A DNA stretch of 64,000 bases from Alcaligenaceae bacterium (GTDB lineage Bacteria; Pseudomonadota; Gammaproteobacteria; Burkholderiales; Burkholderiaceae_B), in contig JACCER010000019.1 of the NCBI GenBank assembly GCA_013416445.1, positions 1-64,000 of the forward strand, given 5' to 3'. The notes under the pieces are model-generated. The model ran no database searches and was not told the origin of the DNA. It was given only the letters and a program-made list of their open reading frames with translations. A program made the position numbers and the translations under genes. This document shows positions 1-8,546 of the stretch, piece by piece. Position 1 is the first letter of the stretch; each line of letters begins with the position of its first letter.

Positions 1-63
1 GCGCGCTGACTCTAACTTATATTCCTGCGTATATTGCCGCTTGGGCACGTTGCGTTCTTTCAT
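1..63 (-). mobile_element. IS3-family transposase OrfA, first 21 codons only
   Basis: Reading leftward from the ATG at 63-61, the frame is open to the window edge and encodes MKERNVPKRQYTQEYKLESA followed by R. A basic start followed by an (R/K)-x-(Y/F)-T-x-E-(Y/F)-K-x-E-(S/A) motif is typical of the helix-turn-helix OrfA proteins of IS3-type elements. A GGAG at about 73-70 precedes it at good spacing. Only the first 21 codons are visible, so the element type, its other end and whether it is intact cannot be judged. Another HTH protein with the same start is possible. Confidence 0.5.
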
Positions 64-86
64 TTCCATTCTCCGTTAACAAGAAA

Positions 87-317
87 CTACCACCTTCTTG
101 CTGTACGTGGAAACGAGGCAGGGTCATCGACCTTCTTGCCATTTTTTTCGTAATCGGTCCATTCATTGCCGAAGGCGTGTTCCAAAGCACGGCGCGTCAC
201 TGCAGTTTCCGCTGCAGTCGGTTTGTTGTTCAGGCTTGCGGTTTGTGGGTAGTCGGGTGGCGCGGCACTGGCGGAAGCAGCAGCCAGCAAAGCCGTCATC
301 AGGATCATGGATTTCAT
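87..317 (-). CDS. small exported protein of unknown function
   Basis: This 76-residue protein begins with a clear signal peptide (MKSMILMTALLAAASASA, cleavage expected near residue 19). The mature part is short, polar and soluble: a Pro/Thr-rich start, then a helical stretch around ALEHAFGNEWTDYEKNGKKVDDP, with no cysteines. No family is recognised. The C-terminus (PRTARRW) is odd and lies only about 20 bp from the transposase reading frame, so insertion of the neighbouring element may have replaced the original end. It is probably periplasmic; the function is unknown. Confidence 0.55.
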   Translation of the reverse strand: MKSMILMTALLAAASASAAPPDYPQTASLNNKPTAAETAVTRRALEHAFGNEWTDYEKNGKKVDDPASFPRTARRW

Positions 318-550
318 TTTTAACCTCGCTGTGACCGTTCAGAACGGGACGATTGCGACGTCGCGACGGCACCGACATTGCGGAAGGAGCAGTCGTTCAG
401 GGGGCCTGCTTGTCACTATGCTGGAACTTTCCTGTCTTTGACCTGAAATCAAAGAATCCTGAGGGAGTAATCAGTGGCGCGAATGTCCTTGGTCAGGCTG
501 CCCATGAAAACAACAAAACGTCCGGCCGAGAACAGTCAGGTGCGGATTCT

Positions 551-590
551 GGTGGCGGAGTAGGGGGCTGAGGCTGAAATGGTTCTTAGA
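551..590. repeat. imperfect direct repeat, copy 1
   Basis: This 40-bp sequence matches 3318-3357 in the same orientation at 34 of 40 positions, with the shared core TGAGGCTGAAAT and a GGTGGnGGAGTAGGG start. The two copies bracket the L,D-transpeptidase/DUF882 pair. The rest of 318-722 holds no gene or other structure that I can support. Confidence 0.6.
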
Positions 591-722
591 GTAGTATAAG
601 CAGGAAACTCCTGAAAAGCTAAAAATTTAGGCTTATGGGCATTGATGGCGGTCGAGTTTTTCGCTTGCACAAACTAGAGGATATGTTGCTTACAGATGCA
701 GGGTCGGCGCGCTTGCACAGTC

Positions 723-1286
723 CTAGCCGCGCCAGGTGCGTACGCGCCCGGTATCGACGTGGACGAAATTGCTGCCGGGGTAATAGCCCACACCGCCCGC
801 CTTGAGTACCAGGGCCGCATCGCGCAATTCGTCGAGCGGCACGCCCGGGAGGCGGAGGTCGACTGCCTTGCCTTCCATGTGCAGGCTGTGGCGCGCAACA
901 CCGCCGCCGCGCGTGGTGCGCAGCCGCTCGTTGGTCTGCGGGGAGCGGTAGCCGGAAATGATCTCGTACGGTGTGCGCACTTTCAGCATCGTGCGCAGCC
1001 TGTGCATGATGTCATAGAGCCCGGCGTCCATACTGCCGATGCGCCCGGAATAATGATCCCGCAGGAAATGATTGAGCTCTGTAAGCGCCTTGGGCACATA
1101 GTTCGCGCCAACGGCGTAGAGCAGCTCGATTTTTTCGTGGGTGTGAGTGTGGTCCATTGCCAGATTTTTGGTCGGGGGCGTGGATTGGGTGGTGGCCCGG
1201 GCGACTATGGGCATGGCGCCCAGAACAGCCAAGCCCGAGGCGGCCGACAGAAAACGCCGGCGCGTGGCGCTGGGGGAAATTGTCAT
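723..1286 (-). CDS. Tat-exported DUF882 (YcbK-like, peptidase M15-type) protein
   Basis: A 187-residue DUF882 protein, structurally related to M15 zinc peptidases acting on peptidoglycan peptides. Residues visible in the C-terminal half fit the zinc site: RHSLHMEGKAVDLR (His and Asp seven apart) and NFVHVDTGR (second His). The N-terminus MTISPSATRRRFLSAASGLA is a twin-arginine signal, which is why I start at 1286 rather than at the upstream ATG at 1379; the extra 31 residues would bury the signal. It lies 89 bp downstream of the L,D-transpeptidase on the same strand. That order matches ycbB-ycbK in enterobacteria and suggests a joint role in wall remodelling. The catalytic activity of YcbK-type proteins is not well established. 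Confidence 0.85.
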   Translation of the reverse strand: MTISPSATRRRFLSAASGLAVLGAMPIVARATTQSTPPTKNLAMDHTHTHEKIELLYAVGANYVPKALTELNHFLRDHYSGRIGSMDAGLYDIMHRLRTMLKVRTPYEIISGYRSPQTNERLRTTRGGGVARHSLHMEGKAVDLRLPGVPLDELRDAALVLKAGGVGYYPGSNFVHVDTGRVRTWRG

Positions 1287-1375
1287 TGGCAATACCAAAA
1301 AATACGGGCGTAAGGAGACGCCCAAGAGCCGTGGAGCGCAAGGCCCCGAGCATGTGGTGCATGTTGCTGCATCCA

Positions 1376-3040
1376 TCAATCGGCGTGGCCGACATTATGT
1401 AGCGCCTGTTCCAGGCGTGCATCCTGCTGATAAATGTCGGGAAAAAAGTAGACTTTACCACCATTTTTAATAATTACGGTACTGTAGGCAAGCAGCACGG
1501 GTATAGGCTGTTCGAGTTTTATGGTGCGAGATTTCCCGACTTTCATGGCTTCGTCTATTCGAGCTTCTGTCCATTGGGGGCTGCCTTGCAGCACAAAGAG
1601 GGCGAGCTGTACCGGGAATTCGATGCGTACGCAACCGTGGCTGAAGTCGCGGCGTACGCGCGAAAATAGCTCTGGCGCGGGGGTGTGGTGAAGGTAGATG
1701 TTCTCGTCGTTCGGAAAGATGAACTTGATATCGCCCAGCGCGTTGTGTGGGCCTGGGCGTTGCCGGATTCGCCATTCGCCGCGCTGCACTGCGCTGATGG
1801 CTGCGCTGCTCAGGGTGCGCTCGACTTTACCGTCCCGCGTGACAAACTCAAACCCTTGTTGTGTGAAGTACCCCGGATCGCGTCGCAGCCTGGGTAGTGT
1901 CTCACCCCGTGCAATCGAGCGCGGCACGTTCCAGTAGGGGCTGAACTCTATAAAACGCATGTCATGGAGAAAAATGGGTGTGCGCGTGTTCAGCGCCCGA
2001 CCAACGATCACACGCATCTCCAGATCCAGCTTCACATTGTTGCCTTGCGTCTCGTAGGCGCGCAGTACGAATTCAGGAATGTTCACCACGATCATGCGTT
2101 GACCCTGGAGCAACGGCGTCCAACGCAGGCGCTCCATGGTCAACGCTATCTGTTTTATGCGCTGCTGCGGCGTGATATTGAGCTGGGCCAGGGTCGCAGG
2201 GCCGATTACGCCATCTGCTTCCAGGCCATGCCGGTCTTGGAATTGCCGGACTGCATCGACCAGTTGGCCCTCATAGCGCTCAGGCACGGTTGCGGAGGAG
2301 GACAGGTCGCGGAGTGTCGCCAGGCGTGCCGCCACGATGGCAAGCCCTGTGTATGCGTCCCCCGGCTTGAGCGAGTGCGCAGGCAATGCGGGAAGCGTCA
2401 TCTGCCAGGCAAGGGGCAGCCCCATGGCGCGGTATGCATTCATGGTTGCCCGCAGCGCCACGTACATGGGCGCTTGAGGTGCAGCCTCATTCAGCGTCTG
2501 CGCCAGACGGTGACCCTGTCGAGCGCTGACGATCATGCTCCACGGGTCGATTGTCGACAGGAGCGGCGCCTGAAATTGATGCTCGAGGATGTCCGGGCTG
2601 AGTCGACCCTGGTGCAGGTCACGTAGATAGCGCACCAATGAGGTGGTGAGCGCATTATTCAGCCTGGCAGTCGTGGCTGGGGCTGCGTGATCGACGGCGG
2701 CCTGCTGGAAGGCTTGCGTCAGTTCGGCAGCGTGGTAATCCTGTGGACTGAGTCCTTGCGATTTTGCGTCGGCAAGCGTTTGGAGGGCAAGCTGCGCGTC
2801 TGCAACGGGTCGGCCGTTTTCAAACCAGGAGGGCATCGGTGGTTCCTCCAGTTGCGCGTCTTGAAAGAGACTTGGGTCAGTGACGTTGACGCCCGGGATG
2901 ATGCGCGGAGCTTCCGTGGCGATCGGGTTGGCGCCGAGGCCTGCGCGTGGCGCCTGTGCGCCGGTTGAAAAGACACAAAGCGCCAGTATGGCGCCGCATA
3001 CTGCGTTTCGGCAGAGTGACTTCGGGTTTGAGCGCGTCAT
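1376..3040 (-). CDS. YcbB/LdtD-type L,D-transpeptidase
   Basis: A 554-residue murein L,D-transpeptidase expected to form 3-3 cross-links in the periplasm. It has an N-terminal signal sequence (hydrophobic run at about 10-28), a peptidoglycan-binding domain at about 255-292 (QFQDRHGLEADGVIGPATL) and a C-terminal YkuD domain with the catalytic motif SHGCVR (His468, Cys470) preceded by a HH pair at 451-452. Length and domain order match LdtD (YcbB, about 600 aa in E. coli), which carries a long helical N-terminal region before the PG-binding domain. The DUF882 gene follows it. Upstream, 3041-3472 has no gene; it holds only a hairpin and a repeat copy. Confidence 0.92.
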   Translation of the reverse strand: MTRSNPKSLCRNAVCGAILALCVFSTGAQAPRAGLGANPIATEAPRIIPGVNVTDPSLFQDAQLEEPPMPSWFENGRPVADAQLALQTLADAKSQGLSPQDYHAAELTQAFQQAAVDHAAPATTARLNNALTTSLVRYLRDLHQGRLSPDILEHQFQAPLLSTIDPWSMIVSARQGHRLAQTLNEAAPQAPMYVALRATMNAYRAMGLPLAWQMTLPALPAHSLKPGDAYTGLAIVAARLATLRDLSSSATVPERYEGQLVDAVRQFQDRHGLEADGVIGPATLAQLNITPQQRIKQIALTMERLRWTPLLQGQRMIVVNIPEFVLRAYETQGNNVKLDLEMRVIVGRALNTRTPIFLHDMRFIEFSPYWNVPRSIARGETLPRLRRDPGYFTQQGFEFVTRDGKVERTLSSAAISAVQRGEWRIRQRPGPHNALGDIKFIFPNDENIYLHHTPAPELFSRVRRDFSHGCVRIEFPVQLALFVLQGSPQWTEARIDEAMKVGKSRTIKLEQPIPVLLAYSTVIIKNGGKVYFFPDIYQQDARLEQALHNVGHAD

Positions 3041-3285
3041 AGACTATGCAGGAGCAGGCAATGATTAATTGTCCCATAGCTGCGCCGGTAATGAGCTATG
3101 CGCTTGTATAGTTTTCTTTAAACGCAATGTGCGTGTGTTGATCCGAACGAGTTAGTACAGGTTTTGAGGGAGAATAGGTCAAAAGAATGGACGGCCGAGT
3201 GTGGTTTTACACGAACCTTGCATCTGCTGGCACACGCAGAATCGGAGTTAACCCTGGGAACTGTGCAGGAAGCACAAATGAAAAT

Positions 3286-3307
3286 GCCCAACCGATAAAG
3301 GTTGGGC
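3286..3307 (-). terminator. hairpin resembling a Rho-independent terminator
   Basis: GCCCAACC (3286-3293) and GGTTGGGC (3300-3307) form a perfect 8-bp stem with a 6-nt loop. Read on the minus strand it is followed by ATTTTCATTT, a moderate T-rich tail. It lies downstream of parE on that strand. Its (C)CCAACC/GGTTGG stem resembles that of the tRNA-Ala terminator about 850 bp away. Confidence 0.5.
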
Positions 3308-3317
3308 GCTGACTGTT

Positions 3318-3357
3318 GGTGGTGGAGTAGGGCATTGAGGCTGAAATCGTTCTCAGA
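3318..3357. repeat. imperfect direct repeat, copy 2
   Basis: Second copy of the 40-bp repeat at 551-590 (34/40 identical, same orientation). Read on the minus strand this copy ends ACTCCACCACCA and runs into the 3286-3307 hairpin, an arrangement similar to the 3' end and terminator of a tRNA gene, but no complete tRNA can be folded. Confidence 0.6.
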
Positions 3358-3472
3358 ACAGGAAAGGAAGAAACCGCGTAGAAGGGCGTGGATTGGAGCT
3401 TTTGGCCGTTCTGGTTACAGACTTTCCGTATTGAGATCTTGCCAGGAAGAGTCCCTTTCGCCTAGGTAAGAC

Positions 3473-3802
3473 TTAGATGTTCTCTGGCTCCTGCATCCAC
3501 GCCGGGATGTCGCGTTGGCCGTGCAGTACGCGCCAGACATCAATGTGCTGCGGACGCTCGACGTAGAACACGAGGTACGGATAGCGTACCAGCGGCCAGA
3601 AACGCAGGCCGGGCAGGTTCAACTCGTGTGCGTAGCGGGGAGACCCGGTAGCCGGATGGTGACCGATGTGTGCATAAGCCTGCTCCAAGGCGTCAATGAA
3701 GCCGAGCGCAGCTTGTTCAGCACCTTCACTGAGATAGTAGGCAATTGCGTTGTCGATGTCCCGGTTGGCCAGTTCGCGCGGAACGACAGGCTTGGCCGTC
3801 AC
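3473..3802 (-). CDS. parE: ParE/RelE-superfamily toxin
   Basis: A 109-residue type II toxin of the ParE branch. The fold signature is visible as a helix pair (DIDNAIAYYLSEGAEQAALGFIDALEQAYAHI), then HPATGSPRYAHELNLPGLRFWPLVRYPYLVFYVE and a final strand with DVWRVLHGQRDIP. The PGLR(F/Y)WPL...YPYLVFY pattern and the VLHGQRDIP end are typical of plasmid and chromosomal ParE. ParE proteins poison DNA gyrase; which target this one hits is not visible. Its start overlaps the end of parD by four bases, so the pair is translationally coupled. Residues look intact. Confidence 0.9.
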   Translation of the reverse strand: MTAKPVVPRELANRDIDNAIAYYLSEGAEQAALGFIDALEQAYAHIGHHPATGSPRYAHELNLPGLRFWPLVRYPYLVFYVERPQHIDVWRVLHGQRDIPAWMQEPENI

Positions 3803-4050
3803 CCGCGAGCGCCAACCTTGGCGGCCTTGCGCACCCGATCACGCAGCACCTCGAAGTAGGCTGGATCGGCCGGGGCGACTGGCGCAGATGCCGCACCCGC
3901 GAGCAAAAGGCCGCGCAGTTGCAGGCGATCCTGATCTTTGCGGATCAGCTCACGCACGTACTCGCTGCTCGTGCCATAACTGCCTTGGGCGACCTGCTCA
4001 TCCACGAAGGACTTTAGCGTATCGGGTAGGGATATGTTCATTGTGCTCAT
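3799..4050 (-). CDS. parD: ParD-like ribbon-helix-helix antitoxin
   Basis: An 83-residue antitoxin. Residues 1-45 form the ribbon-helix-helix DNA-binding domain (MSTMNISLPDTLKSFVDEQV, then GSYGTSSEYVRELIRKDQ), where GxYxxxSEYVRxLI is the ParD hallmark. The acidic/hydrophobic tail should wrap ParE. I start at 4050 because the long upstream extension would read through the tRNA-Ala gene; the true ATG sits 6 bp after a perfect palindrome that is a likely self-operator. It is co-transcribed with parE. Confidence 0.9.
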   Translation of the reverse strand: MSTMNISLPDTLKSFVDEQVAQGSYGTSSEYVRELIRKDQDRLQLRGLLLAGAASAPVAPADPAYFEVLRDRVRKAAKVGARG

Positions 4051-4056
4051 AACCTC

Positions 4057-4068
4057 AAGACTAGTCTT
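4057..4068 (-). promoter_or_regulatory. candidate ParD operator
   Basis: AAGACTAGTCTT is a perfect 12-bp palindrome 6 bp upstream of the parD start codon. Two direct TTTGGCAA sequences lie next to it (about 4069-4085). Type II antitoxins with a ribbon-helix-helix domain repress their own promoter through such palindromes. Assignment is by position and symmetry only. Confidence 0.5.
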
Positions 4069-4128
4069 TTTGGCAAAATTTGGCAAGAACCATGTTTGTG
4101 TCTGGCCTGCTAACACTGGCGCTTCGCC

Positions 4129-4160
4129 CAAAAAAAATCCCAACCAATGGCGGTTAGGAT
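4129..4160 (-). terminator. Rho-independent terminator of tRNA-Ala
   Basis: On the minus strand, just after the tRNA, a stem CCTAACC/GGTTGGG with loop GCCATT (one mismatch) is followed by a run of eight T, read as the A-run at about 4130-4137 on the plus strand. It ends the tRNA transcript before parD. Confidence 0.75.
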
Positions 4161-4168
4161 TTGAATTT

Positions 4169-4244
4169 TGGTGGAGAAGAGGAGGATCGAACTCCCGACC
4201 TCTGCATTGCGAACGCAGCGCTCTCCCAGCTGAGCTACTCCCCC
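4169..4244 (-). tRNA. tRNA-Ala (anticodon CGC)
   Basis: The complement folds as a full cloverleaf: acceptor GGGGGAG/CTTCTCC, D-arm GCTC/GAGC, anticodon stem CTGCG/TGCAG with 7-nt loop TTCGCAA (anticodon CGC, reading GCG), a 5-nt variable loop, T-arm GGGAG-TTCGATC-CTCCT, discriminator A and an encoded CCA at the 3' end. It lies between parD and argG, transcribed away from argG. No integrated element is visible at either end, although tRNA 3' ends are common attachment sites. Confidence 0.97.
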
Positions 4245-4253
4245 AATAGGGCA

Positions 4254-4259
4254 ATTTTA
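4254..4259 (-). promoter_or_regulatory. -10 box of the tRNA-Ala promoter
   Basis: TAAAAT on the minus strand ends 9 bp before the mature tRNA 5' end, the expected place for a -10 element. No convincing -35 is seen 17 bp further upstream, so this is tentative. Confidence 0.4.
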
Positions 4260-4370
4260 TCAAACTGCCCTTGGTTTTGTATGGGGTAGTGGGTGTTTTT
4301 TGATGTTGCTCAAATACAGTATTTGCTACAGAGCAAAGCCTGTGGGCGGGTAACACTCGCATGCCGGGGA

Positions 4371-4376
4371 TATAAT
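4371..4376 (+). promoter_or_regulatory. -10 box of the argG promoter
   Basis: A perfect TATAAT 40 bp upstream of the argG start codon. The -35 region at about 4348-4353 is poor, and no clear arginine-repressor palindrome is recognised between the divergent tRNA and argG. Confidence 0.45.
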
Positions 4377-4389
4377 GCCGGTTAGCTGA

Positions 4390-5751
<1,362 letters not shown>

Positions 5752-5770
5752 TTCGTTGAAAAGATGGTTG

Positions 5771-5799
5771 TTGGATTACGCGCTTCGCGCTAATCCGAC
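5771..5799 (-). repeat. REP-like palindrome of the GTCGGATTA family
   Basis: On the minus strand GTCGGATTAGCGC-GAA-GCGCGTAATCC, a near-perfect hairpin directly after argG. It belongs to a dispersed family in this window (other copies near 13171, 21194, 28836, 35000, 47296, 53380 and 58819). Confidence 0.8.
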
Positions 5800-5823
5800 A
5801 CCAGCACCACAACAACGGTGTAT

Positions 5824-5870
5824 AAAAAAACCCAAACAACGCATTTATAACAGCGTTATCTGGGCTTTTT
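5824..5870. terminator. bidirectional terminator between argG and argF
   Basis: CCCAAACAACGC (5831-5842) pairs with GCGTTATCTGGG (5853-5864) with two internal mismatches. A-rich sequence on the left (seven A) and TTTTT on the right give a T-tail on both strands, which suits the convergent argG and argF genes. Confidence 0.85.
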
Positions 5871-5888
5871 GGTAATGTCGATGCCGCA

Positions 5889-6833
5889 TTACGCAATCTG
5901 CCCCAGCAACAAGAATTCCATCAGTGCTTTCTGCACATGCAGGCGGTTTTCGGCTTCGTCCCATACCACGCTTTGAGGACCGTCGATCACGTCGCCGGTG
6001 ACTTCTTCACCACGATGAGCCGGCAGGCAATGCATGAAAATGGCATTAGGGTCGGCAACTGCCATCATCTCGGCATCAACACGCCAATCGGCAAAAGCCT
6101 TGCGCCGTTCTTCGTTTTCGTCTTCGTAGCCCATGCTGGTCCAGACGTCGGTTGTAACCAGATGCGCACCCTGGCATGCTTCCATGGGGTCGGCAAATTC
6201 TTGCAGCACAGACGCCGGCGGCTTGCCTATGCGCTGGGCGTCAAGCTGATAACCCTCGGGTGTGGATACATGCAACTTGAAACCCATGATTTCAGCCGCC
6301 TGTAGCCACGTATAGGCCATGTTGTTGCCATCCCCTACCCAGGCCACCGTTTTGCCCGCTATGGGCCCCTGGTGCTCGATAAACGTGAAAATATCGGCCA
6401 GGATCTGACAGGGATGGAATTCGTTGGTCAGCCCATTGATGACCGGCACTCGCGAGTGGGATGCGAAGCGTTCGATACGGGTTTGTTCGAAAGTGCGGAT
6501 CATTACCAGATCGACCATGCGTGAAATGACCCGTGCCGTATCTTCGATGGGTTCCGAACGGCCTAGCTGTGAATCGCCGGTGGTAAGATGTATGACCGCG
6601 CCGCCCAGTTGATACATGCCTGCCTCGAACGAAACACGTGTGCGTGTGCTGGCTTTCTCGAATACCATCGCCAGGTTGCGGTCGTGCAAAGTATGATGCG
6701 GCTCGTAGCGCTTGAATTTGTCCTTGATAAGACGCGCACGGTCCAGCACATACTGGATTTCGGTTTTTGACAGGTCGCGAAACTGCAGAAAATGCCGAAG
6801 CGGGCCGGTTTGAGGTAGGGTGCCAGACAACAT
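5889..6833 (-). CDS. argF: ornithine carbamoyltransferase
   Basis: This 314-residue cytoplasmic enzyme transfers the carbamoyl group of carbamoyl phosphate to ornithine, giving citrulline, the substrate of ArgG. The carbamoyl-phosphate loop FEKASTRTRVSFE (about 55-67), the ornithine-binding region with the HPCQILAD motif, and the C-terminal HCLPAHRGEEV are all present. Length is normal for the anabolic, non-catabolic type. A DUF3579 gene is divergent on the other side, an arrangement common in Burkholderiales. Confidence 0.97.
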   Translation of the reverse strand: MLSGTLPQTGPLRHFLQFRDLSKTEIQYVLDRARLIKDKFKRYEPHHTLHDRNLAMVFEKASTRTRVSFEAGMYQLGGAVIHLTTGDSQLGRSEPIEDTARVISRMVDLVMIRTFEQTRIERFASHSRVPVINGLTNEFHPCQILADIFTFIEHQGPIAGKTVAWVGDGNNMAYTWLQAAEIMGFKLHVSTPEGYQLDAQRIGKPPASVLQEFADPMEACQGAHLVTTDVWTSMGYEDENEERRKAFADWRVDAEMMAVADPNAIFMHCLPAHRGEEVTGDVIDGPQSVVWDEAENRLHVQKALMEFLLLGQIA

Positions 6834-7039
6834 AGTAAGCCTTGTTTAAAAGAGCCATCTTACCTTGCAAGACGGCCATCAGCAAAAACGATTTGTTCCA
6901 CTTATTGTGGGCCAATTTATAGCAAACCACCCGTATCCAGATAGGGCGGGCAGGCTGGTTAAGTGGCTATCATATACAATTCGCGGCGCAGGGAAAGTTT
7001 GGTACACCTGAAATGGGTACGATTTGTCCGCGGAAGTCT

Positions 7040-7354
7040 ATGACACATCTTGTGCAGCAACTAGTTATTCACGGCCTCACCCTTGAAGGCCAGCGTTTTC
7101 GTCCCAGCGACTGGGCCGAGCGCCTGGCCGGCGTGATGTCGCAGTTTCGCCCCGCCGGCTCTTTCGGCGGGCATATTACTTATTCACCCTATGTCGTGCC
7201 CGTTGTGCTCGACGGCACGCGCTGCGTGGTGGTCGATCAGCGCCTGCGCGAACTCGAGCCCCTGGCCTGGAAGTTTGTTTGCGATTTCGCAACCGATAAT
7301 CATTTGCAGGTCACCGAAAGGGAAGTGCCACCCCCTTCCAGGCCGGAAGAATAA
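7040..7354 (+). CDS. DUF3579 family protein
   Basis: A 104-residue cytoplasmic protein of the small DUF3579 family found in betaproteobacteria, often beside argF/argG. Recognisable segments are IHGLTLEGQRFRPSDWAERLAG near the N-terminus and SPYVVPVVLDGTRCVVVDQRLRELEPLAWKFVCDFA in the middle. I place the start at the ATG at 7040, behind a GGAAG at about 7033, rather than at 7013. No catalytic motif is seen and the family's role is unknown; the position suggests some link with arginine metabolism. It converges on the motB-like gene with one base between the stop codons. Confidence 0.88.
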   Translation: MTHLVQQLVIHGLTLEGQRFRPSDWAERLAGVMSQFRPAGSFGGHITYSPYVVPVVLDGTRCVVVDQRLRELEPLAWKFVCDFATDNHLQVTEREVPPPSRPEE

Positions 7355-7355
7355 A

Positions 7356-8537
7356 TCAGTTTTCCGGCCGTTCCATAATTAATTCCACGCGTCGGTTATT
7401 GGCCCGGCCCTCTGGACTTGCATTGCTTGCCAGTGGTTGTGTATCGGCGTTGCCTATGGCTCGCAGACGGTCGCCGGTAATGCCATTGGTCTGCAGGTAG
7501 CGCACGACGCTGCTTGCTCTGGCGCCCGAGAGTTCCCAATTGGATGGATACTGGCGGTTGCGCAGCATGGGTACCGAATCGGTATGCCCTTCGACGGTAA
7601 TTCGGTGTTTGACGCCGCTGAAGACGGGGATCAGGCGCCTGAGGACTGCCAAGCCTTCCCGGCTTAGTTCGGCCTGGCCAGAGCCAAACAGGATTTCGCT
7701 ATTGATCCGGAAGCTGATGGATCTTTCATTGACGATAATGTCGATATCGTCACCCAGTTCACTTATAGGCAACCCGGCCAGCATATCTTCCTTAGGTGGT
7801 GTGTTTGGCTGTGGCGAGTGGTCTGGTTCCACGGGCATTACAGCAGCAACAGGCGCCTGTTCTGGCGCTACTGGTGCTTCTTCTGGCTGCGTCAGTACGT
7901 TATTGCCGGTCAGGCTGCCGTTTTCCACCAAGGGTTCGCCCTTGGCAAAGGTATTGCTGATGGACAGGGCGATTTCTTCGTTCAAGGCTGTATCGTTGGA
8001 CGATGGCTCGCTTGAGGTAAAGTCCTGGCCCAGTTGCGTCGGTGCGACCTCGGGGTATGACTCGCTTGCGGCGGACGTCGCGCCTTGCAGCGCCCGATGT
8101 TGGTGATGCAGTCCTACCTTGGGCAGCAAACCGTTACCGCCAGGAAGCAGGCCTATGCTGGTTGAAATGGAGGGCAAATCGAGACTGGGCAGGCCTGGGA
8201 TCAGGGCTATGCTGGCCAGCGCGCTGGGGGGCGATGTAGAGCTTGCTGCCATTTGCTTGCCCGAGTAGGCCAGCATGACCACAAGTAAAACCAGCAGCAG
8301 GGTCATGACGTCTAGGTAGGTAGTAAACCAGCCTTCGTCTTCTTGTGTCGGGGCCTGAGGGCTATGCCATTGCTTGCGGTTGGGCCGGCCAGGGTGCGTC
8401 GCTTTGCGGGCGGCAGCCAGCTCGGCCTCGAGCTCGCGCTGGCGCGCGACAAGCTGGGACAAGGGCGTGTCTGCGCGTTGCGCACGTGTGCCTGTGTCGC
8501 GCGCTGTTTGGTACCTGTTTGTGTGTTCGCTCGGCAT
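7356..8537 (-). CDS. MotB/OmpA-domain stator-like protein with long linker
   Basis: A 393-residue MotB-type protein. A charged N-terminal helix that may form a coiled coil (24-46) precedes one membrane segment (about 70-94) containing the conserved ion-pathway aspartate, YLD76VMTLLL. A Pro/Glu/Ala-rich linker of roughly 170 residues follows, then an OmpA-like peptidoglycan-binding domain (about 270-390: VEGHTDSVPMLRNRQYPSNWELSGARA, and GRANNRRVELIME). The linker is far longer than in E. coli MotB. It lies 9 bp downstream of a MotA-type gene, so the two should form an H+ or Na+ powered stator. No flagellar or chemotaxis genes are near. A non-flagellar machine cannot be excluded. Confidence 0.88.
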   Translation of the reverse strand: MPSEHTNRYQTARDTGTRAQRADTPLSQLVARQRELEAELAAARKATHPGRPNRKQWHSPQAPTQEDEGWFTTYLDVMTLLLVLLVVMLAYSGKQMAASSTSPPSALASIALIPGLPSLDLPSISTSIGLLPGGNGLLPKVGLHHQHRALQGATSAASESYPEVAPTQLGQDFTSSEPSSNDTALNEEIALSISNTFAKGEPLVENGSLTGNNVLTQPEEAPVAPEQAPVAAVMPVEPDHSPQPNTPPKEDMLAGLPISELGDDIDIIVNERSISFRINSEILFGSGQAELSREGLAVLRRLIPVFSGVKHRITVEGHTDSVPMLRNRQYPSNWELSGARASSVVRYLQTNGITGDRLRAIGNADTQPLASNASPEGRANNRRVELIMERPEN

Positions 8538-8546
8538 AGGACTGTT

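Noticed and set aside
696-1313. 205-residue plus-strand frame over the DUF882 gene
   Set aside because: Shadow of a well-supported minus-strand gene with Tat signal and zinc motifs.
3318-3357. A tRNA gene ending at the direct repeat
   Set aside because: The minus-strand sequence ends like a tRNA 3' terminus before a hairpin, but no T-arm, anticodon arm or D-arm can be folded.
4051-4362. Long N-terminal extension of ParD
   Set aside because: It would read through the tRNA-Ala gene and its terminator; the ribbon-helix-helix family starts at the ATG at 4050.
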